Positions 10,526 to 22,421 of a stretch of DNA of 64,000 nt are shown here, in pieces. The stretch lies in NCBI RefSeq assembly GCF_014851395.1, contig NW_024040485.1:4913385-4977384 (forward strand). The letters run 5' to 3'. The notes below the pieces were generated by a model that saw only the letters and a list, made by a program, of their open reading frames with translations, was not told where the DNA came from and made no database searches. The position numbers were made by a program, and so were the translations under genes. This DNA is from Micropterus salmoides (taxonomy: Eukaryota > Chordata > Actinopteri > Centrarchiformes > Centrarchidae). The number at the start of each line of letters is the position of its first letter. The first letter of the stretch is position 1.

Positions 10526-12290
10526 GGCACATTGTCATTTGCTACATTGTTGTTTTTTTTTGTTTGTTTCACAGACCATGTATTCAGATTCTAAAACCTA
10601 GAGATGGATAGGTACCAAACACTGTAAAACATTTTTCGTTTTTCCACATCAGCTTGGTTTATGACCTACCTTAACCAAAATGACTTCCCTGTCATTGTTC
10701 TACAGCTGTCATCCAGCATGCTATCAGTGTTATCTGCTTAAGAGGCCGATGAGGGGGACACAGCTATGACCTAAAAGAGTTGTGGTGTAAACACAAGTTA
10801 AGCCAGGCCAGTGTTTACATGCATGCAGCGGTTTGTTGCAAAACTGAGTCCCCTGGGAGTCCTGAGAACAGCCAAGTCGAGCTGCAAACAAGCGGCAAGG
10901 GGATCTTGGGAAAATAAGATGATAAACCGAGGTCACATCCGTCCACCTTTTGTGATTCAGAATGAGGCAGATGCATTGGTTTGATGGTCTCAGAATGAGT
11001 CAGTATTTAAATATATGCACTTGAAGTTAGTGTTTTAGCTAAAAATAGGGGAAATTGAATGTAGGGATTAGCGCCAAAGACTGTATTCCCCACCATGCAT
11101 ACACAGTATACTACTGTGTATATACAGAGAGAATAAAATTTATAAATGCTAATATCAAGGAATGTCACTGAACTGGGATTTAGGCCTGTACCAGCAGATG
11201 AAAAATAATGACATTGCAATGTTCTGATCCCATCATAACTCAAAGGAGGTCCCATGCACTCAAATGTTTGCAAGTGATGCCAACATGAACTTAAATTAGA
11301 TTTTTTAAACTTTTCTCATTATCATCTTATCATGTAGAAAATGTTTGCCCGTTAAAGAACCCCATTTAAGTGTGGAGTAATGACTTTGAATTGCCATCAA
11401 TGCGTTGAATCTATCTGGTATTGGAAAATGAAGGTTTTAATAATCAGTATTTTAGAGGCTTTTTGCACTGGCATGACTTTGAATATATCAATATGCATTA
11501 CAACTGAGTTTGATAATCGTTGTCATTGTAGGAGTTCAAGGCAGCATGTCAGTGACAAACATTTCTACAGAGACTACGTCTGTAGTGCAGTTAAGTGAAA
11601 CAGATCATATTTGACCATTCAGGGTAAACAGGTTACATGCAAATGTTCTGTATGTATCAGTGTATCTGAGGCGGCATACTGATCCATCACTTCCTGGAGT
11701 AATCTGCCTCCACCCTTCTTCTTATGTAACCCGCAGAATGGAAATGCTTGGTATCTCTGCAAGCACATAACTGTGAGCCGATACCGCTGGTAGTGTTTTT
11801 AATATTGTAAGACAAGTGATTAACAGGAAGACACATATGATACATGACAAGGCAACAGAGATAAACAACAACAACCAAAAAGGACAGAAACACAAATCCA
11901 GTAAGGTTAAGTTGTCATCAGGAGGTACCTGAGTAACACTGAATAGATTCAAATTCAATAGGTAGATTTACATTTAGATGCTCTGTTCATTAAAAACCTG
12001 AGCGTGTGTACAGAAAATCCTACTGTGCTTTTGAGCCCCAGGTACTTGTTAATTAACTCACCCCCTGAGGTGAGTTGAAGAAGATCTAAGTGCATTACAC
12101 ACTTGCCACGTTGCAGAGCATCACGTCATTTGATTCCCGCTATTTGACGCCACCAGACCCGTCATATGCACAGGGGAAGCGGTCAAAGAAGAATGTACCT
12201 TAGCTGGGATATGTCAAACCAGAGGAGCAAATGTGATAAAACTGCCTTTTCTGTCCAGTTGACACGTGTTGACACAGGATGATGGGGGGT
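10526..12290. other. Intergenic, no gene
   Basis: No coding signature or clear repeat on either strand. Confidence 0.5.
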
Positions 12291-12370
12291 AAACTTGTCA
12301 GAGTCACCTTGGCCACCAGGAATTTAGGGCCCCATGACAAAAACTGGGGCCCCTCTGTGCAGCTGTTGTC
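12291..12370. repeat. GGGGCCCC-rich repeat fragment
   Basis: CCAGGAATTTAGGGCCCCAT followed by CTGGGGCCCCTC. Similar wording recurs at 13842-13910 and 14246-14256, so these are probably parts of one broken repeat. Confidence 0.35.
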
Positions 12371-12900
12371 ACCACATCTCTAGGACCTAACTGTGCCATC
12401 AAGCTTTACATAACTCTAATTAAAGGCTTGCAAATGTCTTGCTTCTTGTAGTTCAATGCTAGTACTAGCACAATATTTACTGCTGGTGATTTGTACATGC
12501 AAGTCTGCATGATGTCCTTAAGGCAATGTTTTACAGTCTCAGTGTATTTTTATTGTAAAACTAAGAGATAAAATTCTCTTAACATTAATGAAAGACAAGC
12601 CTCCCTGTCAGTCAAATCTGCTGGCCACAAACATGGGCCAACATCCTTTTTATGACTTCTGTCTTCTTCCACCATGCATATCTTGTCCTCATCATTGCTG
12701 TAACTTTCTTTCCCTTCTTCCTTTGCTTTCACACTTCTTCCTCCTTTTACCTGAGAGGGCCCTAGGTCTGTAGGATGCACACAATGCATGTGATATATAC
12801 AGTATGCCATATTCCAATAAATGACTCTGACACTACAGAACATTGACCCAAATTACCTACAGTTCTGTATCACCACCACTTCATTACATACGATAGATTT

Positions 12901-12930
12901 GTGTGTGTGTGTGTGTGTGTGTGCGCGCGC
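12901..12930. repeat. (GT)n(GC)n microsatellite
   Basis: About eleven GT units running into GCGCGC, a composite alternating purine-pyrimidine tract. Confidence 0.95.
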
Positions 12931-13839
12931 AAGCTTCTCAAATAAATGCCCTTCATGATGGGAATAATAAAGTCTGTATCTATAGATGTCATTTAATGGC
13001 CATAATTAAATCTAAATGAACTTATCAAACTGGATTATTTTAATGTTGTCTGTAACTTACATGCAGGCTACTCACTGTTTCCAACTGTTCAGCATCCTGT
13101 ACAGACAGGAGGTTGTTTTTATTTTATTTCATAATGATCATTATGTGAAAAATAATTTGTTTGAATTTCTGTCTTTAATAAATATTTCATTTTCTTTTTT
13201 GTTATGGTAAAAAGAGCAAGAGAGACAGAAATCCCCACAGCCTCCCTGAATGATGCTAACTGGCATGTCATTAACACCATGCTGCTCACCTTCTTCACTG
13301 GGACAGGGAGGCTACATTTATGGGCTGCTGCTGACTCATCTGTTGTTAGGCTGCTAAAAGGGGCAGGGACAATGATTTAACATGAATACCTTGCTGAACG
13401 TTTCCTTGCACTGATTAAATGTTGAGGAAATGTAGGCTAACACTAGTCTGTAGCTAGCTAGCTAGCTTATTTCACTGTGGACATTGAGCCAACAGGTTAA
13501 CACCACTCACAGACTAAAGGCTGCCCACCTTTCTTGGTGAAAAACTGGGTTACAGAGTGACATCATTTCCTTTGTCTTTCCTCTCTCTCATTTCTCTCTT
13601 TCCTTTTTTGAAAACTAGACTTTGGTTTACTAGGCAACATTGTGTATTTCTGGCGCATCTACTGACTGCAACTAAACACTATCACTGATAGTGATTTCAT
13701 GCAGATACAGGGGGGTGGTCGTTCAACATGGAGGTTTACTTTTTGGTCAATTTGGATTTTAAGTTATTTGAAATATATATACACATACTCTGATGGTTTA
13801 TATAATGTTTAATATAATTTTGATATTAGTTTTTACCTA

Positions 13840-13915
13840 TGTTTTGGGGCCCCTGTCAGTCAGGGGCCCTTGGAATTGTCCTAACTTTTCCCCCCTACAT
13901 GGTGCCCATGTTGGT
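13840..13915. repeat. GGGGCCCC-rich repeat fragment
   Basis: GGGGCCCCTGTCAGTCAGGG, then CCCTTGGAATTGTCCTAAC and CCCCCCTACATGGTGCCCAT. I recognise this wording as a dispersed fish repeat. Related to 12291-12370. Confidence 0.4.
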
Positions 13916-14267
13916 GGGTAGGCTTATGCAACAATTGGTGCAGGTATGCATGTTACCCGTGTATGGATGGGACTCTTAATTTTGGAACTCTGGACACCTG
14001 AAATATCTCCTCCCACTTCGCAACTTCAGACCATTGGTATAAAAAAATGGATGTTTCTGATTCGTTGTCAGCCAGGCTGGATTAACAACTGGGCAAATGG
14101 ACAGCTGCCCAGGTGGCACCCCAGGTGTATCACTGGCTTTTCGTAATTTAATTAACTGTAAATTGGCATCACTTAAGTACAATGTCAACTAAGCATTATT
14201 TTTTTGCATCATTACTTATGACTATTACCTCTTTATGCCATGTAGAGGGGCCCCGTGTCTGGTTTTT

Positions 14268-14612
14268 AAGAGCCGGATTTAGTAGCATCTAGCGGTGAGT
14301 TTGTAGATTGCAACCAACTGAAAACCCCTCGCCACACGCTCTCCTTCAAAGCGTGTAGGAGAAACGTAAGGTGACTGCAAAACTTCTCTACCTCTCTAGA
14401 GCGGGTGTTTGGTTTGTCCGTTCTGGGCTACTGTAGGAACATGGCTGCCTCCGTATAAGAGGAGCTGCTCCCTATAAACAGCTCATTCTAAGGTAATGAA
14501 AACACAGGTAATTATACACTAATGAAAACATACTTATGAATATTATAATGCACTTCTGCCATATTCTGCCAATATCCTCCCCCTAAATCCTACAAACTGG
14601 TCCTTTTAATAC
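14268..14612 (+). repeat. Percomorph dispersed repeat
   Basis: Contains the ordered blocks GCATCTAGCGGTGAG, GATTGCAACCAACTGAAAAC, TTTGGTTTGTCCGTTCTGGG, CTACTGTAGGAACATGGC, ACACTAATGAAAACATACTT and ACAAACTGGTCCTTTTAA. I know this order from an abundant repeat of perch-like fish genomes. No transposase. Confidence 0.6.
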
Positions 14613-17205
14613 CTTTTTCTGTATTTTCGCTTATTTTTGGAAGATATTCCAAAATAATAGCAACTCAAATCAATATGATTATTTTGCAATTATTAACTTT
14701 TTAACAATGAGCCCAACTTTACAGGCTGGAGTTTGGATTGTAATTGGATTTTGAGAGCGATGTGCTTGTATGTGATTGTGTGCGTTGGTGAATTTGGAGT
14801 CGTGACAGTTCACATCTGTCTCTCTCCCTCTATCTCATTCTCACACACACTCACAAAGACACACTCCCTCTGTTTCTGTATGTGTCAGAGAACGCAGGGG
14901 GTCTATACGGGTATGTGTTCGTGCAAGGTTAGTGTGTGTCTGTGTGTACAGAGGCAAGAGATTTTTTTGTGTGTGTATATCCAGGGCACATTGTCTGGAC
15001 AGGGAAAATGAGAATGGATGGGATTGTAATTACTGAATGGAGATATCCACACAGTGTGAAATTAGAAAAGGCTGGGCAAAAACCTCCCACGGGCACAGGC
15101 GGTAAAGAGAGAGTAGTTGTCATGGTGATAGGTGAATTCAAACAGGGCTTCACAAACCTTCAGGGAAAGAGGTGTGAGTGAGTTTTTCCTTTACGTGTGT
15201 GTGCATGTGTGTGGGGTGGTTTGGCATGTGTTTATGTATTTTTTTTTTTTTTTTGTGAAAGAGGAGAGAAAAGTTGCTGTGACCTTGATGAAGACTCACA
15301 GGGTGTTGTGTTTTCAATTTTTCTACATTCAAACGTGCAGTGAGTCTTACCTGAGCTGATAGTGGAGGAGTGAGTCCCAAGAGAGTCATTTCAGCTGGGG
15401 ATGGGACTCTGACGCCAAAAAGTTCTCTCACAACTTTTACAGTTTAGTTTAATAGTTGGAGTGACACACTCAACTCTGGGTAGATGAAAATGTACTCACT
15501 CCTTTGTGTTGCCTTCAATTGTTGCTGTGCGCTCACAGCAATATTTGCTTTATGAGAAGCAGCGAGGGCATCTCAACTCCCTCTGTTTCGCCTCTCATGC
15601 TGCATACTGGCAGTCCTGAACATCTGATTAATGGAGCTGGCAGGAAGTCTGAGACACTATACTCAAAATGCAACTTCCTTCTTCCTTTAAATTTGTTTAT
15701 TAATTAATTAAAATGAAAATATACAGGTGACAATGTGCACTTTTAATACTGTCCTAAAAATTAGAACTTAGCATCAAACAAAACTAAGACAGCAAAGGTT
15801 GATTTTTGATAAGTGCTAGTGATTGTTGTGTTAAACAAACAAGTACATACTTTGCAGATAAATTCACTGTTGCTCAAAGACACTCATGGTTACTTTAAGG
15901 ACACTACCACACCATGCTGCCCAAATGGAGCCCGAGCAACTCTGTCCTCAGGGACAAACTCTACTGCCAAAATACTATTGTATGTACACAAAGAAAAACA
16001 CTATTTTCAGTTCATTGCCCCATTCTTTTTTAACATTTTTATTTTTGTATCCTCGGGTTGTTCATATTCTGATGGCAAAGTTTTTGAGGAATAGCTCCTA
16101 GTCATTTTGTTCTTTATAAATTAATTTCTTAGCAAAAAGGATTTTAGCACTATTACATTTTTCAAGAGGTGAATGTCTTACTGTGAAGCAAAGCTACTCA
16201 TTTATTCCCATTTTTATTTGGAAAACCAGAGTACACTGCCAAAATGAAAGTTGAAGAAATGTGTACATTGTTGTGTCATTTTATAAAACTGGGACCCAAA
16301 TTTTCAATGTTGAAAACATTTTCCTCTGTTCAATGTGAATTGTGAAAGTGTTGGGCTTTTTTGGTTAGATGAACTTAGCCACCTCCTGCATATGTGACAT
16401 TTATAACATAAATCTACAATTTCATGGCAAAATTATATAGTGTGTTGTAGGGAGTTCTTTTTACAAGGTAGAAATCTCATATTGAAACATTTCCTTTCTA
16501 TGACAACTTGTGAATTATTATGTTACAGTCAAACATTTAGCAGTTGTCCTGTGTTGTTGGTTGACGTTCAACATAATGAATTTTCTGTCAGCAAAGGCAA
16601 TCTGTCAACCTGTGAAAAATGATAATTTGACAAACAGCTGCACGAAAAGTGGTTTGTTAATAATTTAAGATTTATTTAAGGTTATCTATGAAGAATGTCC
16701 ACTAAAATGTGTGTGACTGAAACTGGATTTTTGAAAGTGTAATTCTAGACTTGAAAAATGAAGATTTTGTCTGTAAACATCTACCTGTTGTGACTGTTAG
16801 CATTAAAAATGCTAAGTCGTGGTATTTTCCAGTACTACTGTTGTGTGAATAAAACAGGTTACTGTCTGTCATAGTCCAAATACATAGTGAATAGTGACAA
16901 ATAGGTAACTTCATCATATAGGTTAAAAAATATAGTTTAATACAATAAAAAAAACCTAGCAAAAAAGTGATGAAAAATTCCTTTAGCTTCACAAAAAAAG
17001 CCTTCCATGGAAGAAGGTGTTATGCCCCCTGAACAAGTGAAATGATTTTAATGAGAGATAGCAGGATATTATAAAACTTGACAACTTCTCAATATGATAT
17101 GCTATCATGTACATAAGTGACATGGGGAATTAGAAAACCTAGGCCTGTCTCTAATAAAACCCATGATTCTGTATAGTATGTTATGCTACTGGTCTTCTTG
17201 TTGAC
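14613..17205. other. Intergenic, no gene
   Basis: Interrupted GT-rich stretches at 14730-15000 and 15195-15240, a 16-base T run at about 15239-15254, and AT-rich unique-looking DNA after 15.7 kb. No coding family was recognised. Confidence 0.5.
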
Positions 17206-17360
17206 AGGTCTGCGGCCTTGACGATTCCAGTGCGGGGAGCACTGAAAGCATTGACAGTGAGTCACCTATGACTGCATTACGTAACCAGAAGCCAGAGACA
17301 TGGAGGAGTAAATTCCTTTGTCAGAGTTCAAAGTGCGCTGTGAAAAGATAATGCCTCCTT
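17206..17360. promoter_or_regulatory. Candidate regulatory block with bZIP-type sites
   Basis: Contains TGAGTCA (AP-1 consensus, about 17261) and TTACGTAA (PAR-bZIP/C-EBP type, about 17278), followed by AAAGATAATG (GATA-like). The surroundings are AT-rich, but this block is of balanced composition. An exon reading is possible; see the findings. Confidence 0.25.
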
Positions 17361-18389
17361 TTATCAGTACGCCATAGCGATGAGCTTGTTCATCACCTAC
17401 AGGAGGAGAGAGTAGTGGAAGGGGAGGACGAGTGGGGGTTCAGAGGGGGAGGAAGGCTGAGGGATGCCTATCCATCAGGCACTGAACCCAGGGTCTGGCC
17501 AGAGTCCCAGCCCCCTCAAACCTCCAGACCTCTTCATCACTGTCTGTGTACATAGGGCTTGGAAAAGCCTCTCTACAACATATGCAGTGAGAATAAACCC
17601 CCCAATGCTACTATGAAAGGATTTAATTCCACAATTCAATTTATCTGATACTGTTGATGTCAAAAAAATAAATCATCTCTTTCTTTACCAATCTACAGGC
17701 AGGCAAGGAGTGACGTCACAGACAGTTTGACTTTAAATGCAGAATTCCTTTCCGAAAGGGGAAATTCATCTTATTGCCAGGTGAAATATATAATGGGGAC
17801 AACTAGATGCACAACCAAAAAAAGTTTTAACAGATGCCAGATCAAAAATTCAAACTAAAATTTTGCCTGTTCCTACAGAAACATAAATTCACAATGCACA
17901 TAAAAGTGAATGCATAACGTTGCACCTGGTGTACATCCTGGCATCACCACTGAACAGACAATGAATAGAATACACCTATGTATATCCAGGGGCGTCGCAC
18001 AAAAATCTAGGCACGGTACATAACCATACTCTGTGGGACCCCCCTTATATTTACTTATGCTGATTATAATCTTCAAACTGTTTTCATTCGTTTAAAGTCA
18101 ATGGATAGAACATCAGCTAATTGCCCAAATGTAAATGGAGCATTATAAACCACTGGAGACAACAACATTTTCATGTCATATTGGCTAATCTGTAAAATTT
18201 GCAGGACTCAGTCTCGGCTTTCTGTAGCTGGATATGAATGTACACTTAAACCAGCTGGAAGGTTCCCAAGTGACAAGGTCTTGACGGACTACCATCCCCA
18301 TGTGGGGTCATTGACCTCCACTTTCCTTCTGGTTTAACAAGCAACCCCTCCCAGGGCCACAGGACATATGAGCTCTGAGGAGGGGGAGG

Positions 18390-18432
18390 AGTGTGTGTGT
18401 GTGTATGTGTGTGTATACATATGTGTATGTGG
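18390..18432. repeat. Interrupted GT/GTAT microsatellite
   Basis: GT units interrupted by TATGTG and ATACAT groups. Confidence 0.8.
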
Positions 18433-18744
18433 TGAAACCTTGCTCTGGGGAAGATCCTGTTCTCCTGGTCGACCTTGAATGTCCTCATTCACATCACTGA
18501 TATCTCTGAATATTCAATTCAATTTTATTTATATAGCACCAAATCACAACAACAGTTATCTCACAGCGCTTACTCTATACTCTAGACCATACTCTATGAT
18601 GTTATTTACAGAAGCCCAACAGTTCCCACCAAGAGCAAGCACTAGGCGACAGAGGCAAGGAAAAAACTTCCTTTTAAGAGGCAGAAATCTCGAGCAGAAC
18701 CATGACTCAGGGTGGGCGGCCATCTGCCTCGACCGGTTGGGGGT

Positions 18745-18842
18745 AAGGGAGAGAGGGGGAGAGAGAGAGCGCGAGAGAGAGAGGGCAAGAGAGGAACAGA
18801 GAGAAAAAGAGAGGGATGGAAGGAGAGAGAGGGGAGGGAGGC
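18745..18842. repeat. Purine (GA)-rich tract in the LINE 3' region
   Basis: About 98 nt almost entirely G and A on the plus strand with a few interruptions (GCGC, CAAG). It lies in what should be the LINE 3'UTR, pyrimidine-rich in the sense orientation. Confidence 0.8.
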
Positions 18843-19263
18843 AGCCTACACAATATACACACACAGAGGTACAGACAGTAAAGGTGATGTTGCTATAGAC
18901 TAAATGAAAAATAGTACAGATATTTATAGTAGTGTTAATGATAACAATAGTAATAATAGGACTAGTAACAATAGTTGTTGTAGCAGAGGGTGTCGAGCAG
19001 GAACACAGGGGCAGGTGGCCCGCAACCACAGATCCAGACTCCACAGCTTCAGAGCCAGAAAACCTGCAGTAAGTGATAGGAGGAGAGAGGAGAGGGACGA
19101 GAAAGCACAAGACTACCGGAAAGGGGAGAAGTTGTGTTAGTAACATGTAATAATGGGGTGAGGTTGCATACAGAGGGAGAGAAAGTAGAGGAGAGAGGAG
19201 CTCAGTGCATCATAGGAAATCCCTCGGAAGTCTAGGCCTATAGCAGCATAACTAAGGCATGGT

Positions 19264-19886
19264 TCAGGACTCACCTGAGCCAGCCATAACTATAAGCTTT
19301 ATCAAAGTCTTAAGCCTACTCTTAAATGTGGAGATGGTGTCTGCCTCCTGAACCCAAACTGGAACCTGGTTCCACAGGAGAGGAGCTTGATAGCTGAACG
19401 CTCTGGCTCCTAGTCTACTTTTGGAGACTCTAGGAACCACAAGTAACCCTGCATTCTGGGAGCGCAGTGCTCTGGTGGGGTAGTAAGGTACTATGAGCTC
19501 TTTAAGATAAGATGGTGCCTGACCATTAAGAGCTTTGTAGGTGAGAAGAATGATTTTAAATTCTATTCTGGATTTTACTGGAAGCCAATGCAAAGAAGCT
19601 AAAACAGGAGAAATGTGTGATCTCTTTTCCTGGTTCCTGTCAGAACACGTGCTGCAGCATTCTGGATCAGCTGAAGAGTCTTAATGGACTTTTTCGAGCA
19701 GCCTGATAGTAAGGAATTGCAGTAATCCAGCCTAGAAGTAACGAATGCATGGACTAGCTTTTCTGCATCATTTTTAGACAGGATGTTCCTGATTTTTTGC
19801 AATATTACGTAGGTGAAAAAAGGCAGTCCTTGAAATTTGCTTAATGTGAGACTTAAACGACATGTCCTGATCAAAGATAACTCCAA
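19264..19886 (-). pseudogene. LINE reverse transcriptase C-terminal region
   Basis: Two further frames: 19886-19599 with KNDAEKLVHAFVTSRLDYCN and KTLQLIQNAAARVLTGTRK, then 19593-19264 with HWLPVKSRIEFKIILLTYKA and APLLWNQVPVWV. This is the conserved thumb and tail of L2/CR1 LINE proteins. It is broken between the frames at about 19599-19620. Confidence 0.8.
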
Positions 19887-21250
19887 GATTCCTCACAGTG
19901 GTGCTGGAGGCCAGGGCGATGCCATCAAGGGAAACTATATCTTTAGATAATGCGTCACAGAAGTGCTTAGGCCCCAGAACAATAACTTCAGTTTTATCTG
20001 AGTTTAACATTAGAACATTACAGGTCTTCCAGGTTTTAATATCCTGAAGGCACATTTGAAGTTTAGCTAACTGAGTTTCACCTGGTTTGATCGATAGATA
20101 TAACTGAGTATCATCTGCATAACAATGAAAGTTTATGGAATATTTCCTGATAATATTGCCTAGAGGAAGCATATATAAAGTGAAGAGGATTGGTCTGAGG
20201 ACAGATCCTTGTGGAACTCCATGACTAACTTTGGCATGCATGGAGGACTCATCGTTAACATGTAAAAACTGAAATCGATCTGATAAATAGGATTTAAACC
20301 AGCTTAGAGCGGTTCCTTTTATTCCAATGAAATGTTCCAGTCTCTGTAATAGGATCTGATGGTCAGTGGTATCAAATGCAGCACTAAGATCTAATAAAAC
20401 CAGTACAGAGACAAGTCCTGTCTGATGCAATAAGGAGGTCGTTAGTAATTTTCACCAGTGCTGTCTCTGTGCTATGATGAGCTCTAAATCCTGACTGAAA
20501 ATCCTCAAATAAACTATTGCTCTGTAGAAAGTCACACAGCTGTTTAGCAACTGCTTTCTCCAGAACCTTAGAGAGAAATGGAAGGTTAGATATAGGTCTA
20601 TAGTTGGCTAAAACATCAAGTTTGGGCTTTTTCAGAAGAGGTTTAATTACAGCTACTTTAAAGTACTGTGGTACATAGCCTGTTGATAAATATCTAGTAT
20701 AGAAGTGCTGACTAAGGGTAAAACATCTTTTAAGCAACCTAGTCGGGATGGGGTCTAAAAGGCAGGTTGATGGTTTAGATGAAGAAATTATTGAAGTTAG
20801 TTGGTAAAGACTGAGGGAAGCAAAGCAGTCTAAACATATATCTGGTTCTACAGCTGTTTCTAACGTTCCTGAGTTTAGAGATAAGTTGGTGCCAGTTGAG
20901 GGCAGGTCTTGGTGAATTTTGTTTCTAATAGTTAGAATTTTATCATTAAAGAAGCTCAAGAAGTCGTAACTACTGAGAGCTATGGGAATACTTGGCTCAA
21001 TAGAGCTGTGACTCTCTGTCAGCATGGCTACAGTGCTGAAAAGAAACCTGGGGTTGTTCCTATTTTCCTCTATTAATGACGAGTAGTAGGCTGCTCTGGC
21101 ATTACGGAGGGCCTTCCTATAAGTTTTAAGACTATCTTGCCAAATTAAACGAGAATTTTCCAGTTTGGTGGAACGCCAATTCCTCTCAGGTTTCTGCGAT
21201 ACTTGCTTTAATTTACAAGTTTCAGTATTATACCATGGAGCTAACTGTCT
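19774..21250 (-). pseudogene. LINE reverse transcriptase, frameshifted
   Basis: RNA-dependent DNA polymerase of the LINE. A first frame (to 20384) gives the linker and fingers: VAVIKPLLKKPKLDVLANYR, PISNLPFLSKVLEKAVAKQL and FQSGFRAHHSTETAL. A frameshift lies near 20420. The second frame (from 20430) has motif A LLDLSAAFDTTDH, motif B SHGVPQGSVL and the catalytic FHCYADDTQLY (YADD at about 20121-20110). Motifs A, B and C are all present, so decay is by frameshift rather than loss of active-site residues. Confidence 0.85.
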
Positions 21251-21258
21251 TTATTTTG

Positions 21259-21465
21259 TTATTTTCTTTTTTTAGAGGGGCTAACATTCTCCATCACCCA
21301 GCCAGGTTTCAGTAAGACAAAATAAATATCATAATCTGATATTAGTTCATTTACTAGTACACCTTTAGAAGAGAGAGATCTGATGTTTAAGAGTCCACAT
21401 TTAATTTTCCTATTAGTTTGCACTATTGCTCTTGTGGTTTTAATTTTTATGAGGTTTTTATGCAC
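21259..21465 (-). pseudogene. LINE endonuclease domain, truncated after its first motif
   Basis: The frame contains KCGLLNIRSLSSKGVLVNEL, the usual opening of an APE-type endonuclease (LNIRSL), then DIYFVLLKPGW in place of the usual L-T-E-T-W. It then breaks. The sequence resumes with APWYNTETCKLKQVSQKPER, which belongs after the endonuclease. About 600 bp that would carry the catalytic core is absent. Confidence 0.6.
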
Positions 21466-21503
21466 ACTAAGTAACTCTGCCTCCTGGTCTCAACTCTGGG
21501 TTG

Positions 21504-21992
21504 TCATGGATTTGGTCCACTAATAAACTTGGCTAGATTTCTAGAAATGAGAGCTGCTCCTCCTTCCCAAGTGGGATGGATGCCGTCTCTCCGAATCAGA
21601 CCAGATCTTCCCCAGAAGGTCTGCCAATGATCAACAAAGCCCACATCGTTTGCTGGACACCACCTCGACAACCAGCGGCGGAATGACAACATGCGGCTAT
21701 ACATGTCATCACTGGTCAGATTTGGCAGGGGTCCAGAGAAAACTACGGTGTCCGACATTGTTTTTGCATATGTACACACCGACTCAACATTAATCTTAGT
21801 GACCTCCGATTGGCGTAACCGGGAGTCATTACCGCCGACGTGAATAACAATCTTACTGTATTTATGTTTATCCTTAGCCAGCAGTTTCAAATAAGACTCA
21901 ATGTCGCCCGCTCTGGCCCCAGGGATGCACTTAACTATGGCCGCTGGCTTCGCTAAATTCACGTTTCTCAAAATGGAGCTGCCAATGATCAT
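21504..21992 (-). pseudogene. LINE-encoded SGNH esterase-like domain
   Basis: A 162-residue open frame. It starts MIIGSSILRNV, where the GSS resembles the SGNH block I nucleophile region (usually GDS). It then has KIVIHVGGNDSR (block III G-x-N-D) and ends with RDGIHPTWEGGAAL, the D-x-x-H of block V. Domains of this kind occur in the first open frame of some CR1/L2-type LINEs, where they are thought to help the retrotransposon particle. The frame is uninterrupted. The true N-terminus of the original protein probably lies upstream and is lost. Confidence 0.7.
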
Positions 21993-22029
21993 TAATATGA
22001 ATGCATCCTCGGAATAACTCTTTGCTACA

Positions 22030-22205
22030 ACTTCAACCAGGGCAGAGATTCAAATAAGAGTAAAGCGTGGACCCTGCCAAGGTTGGGGGTTTGAGCCCCA
22101 TTTGAGTTGCCCCATGGTAACTGTAGTACAATTAAGGTGCTGTGAAATGGTTATGGCTAAATGTGCCAGTTAAATGGAAACTCTTAGCCAATGCTTGTCA
22201 GATGC
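22030..22205. repeat. Possible SINE fragment
   Basis: GGTTTGAGCCCC resembles a Pol III B box. The following GTAACTGTAGTACAATTAAGG and CCAGTTAAATGG are like SINE bodies, but no convincing A box is seen. Confidence 0.25.
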
Positions 22206-22421
22206 ATGCAAAGCTCAGCTGGTATCAAGGGTAACATTTTGGAGAAAGTGAGTGCACAAATTGATGAAATGAATACATTTACTTCATAAAAAAAATGTAC
22301 TAATGCATACTCCTCAAATAATTCCCTCAGTTTCGACTAAAAGAGATACTGGAGTTAAGTAGCAGTAGGAAGTGGAGTAACAGGTTGTTTTGGCTAGTCT
22401 GGTCAGTCAGTGCCTGAATGC

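Larger units (their letters stand above)
18510..22000 (-). mobile_element. L2-like LINE, internally deleted and frameshifted
   Basis: A 3.5-kb non-LTR retrotransposon. In minus-strand order it has an SGNH esterase-like domain (21992-21504), the start of an endonuclease domain (about 21420-21290), a linker and reverse transcriptase (about 21250-19774), a C-terminal domain (19886-19264), and a 3'UTR. It ends at about 18510 in the fish tail GCTATATAAATAAAATTGAATTG, read on the minus strand. The L2/Maui-type assignment rests on the reverse-transcriptase wording and the tail. Most of the endonuclease is missing. Confidence 0.8.

Noticed and set aside
13679..13695. CACTATCACTGATAGTG palindrome as a regulatory operator
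   Set aside because: An 8-bp stem of this kind can arise by chance in 64 kb, and nothing in the context supports a role.
18556..19146. 196-codon minus-strand frame rich in Leu and Ser
   Set aside because: Produced by the (CT)n tract in the LINE 3'UTR. Low complexity, no domain.
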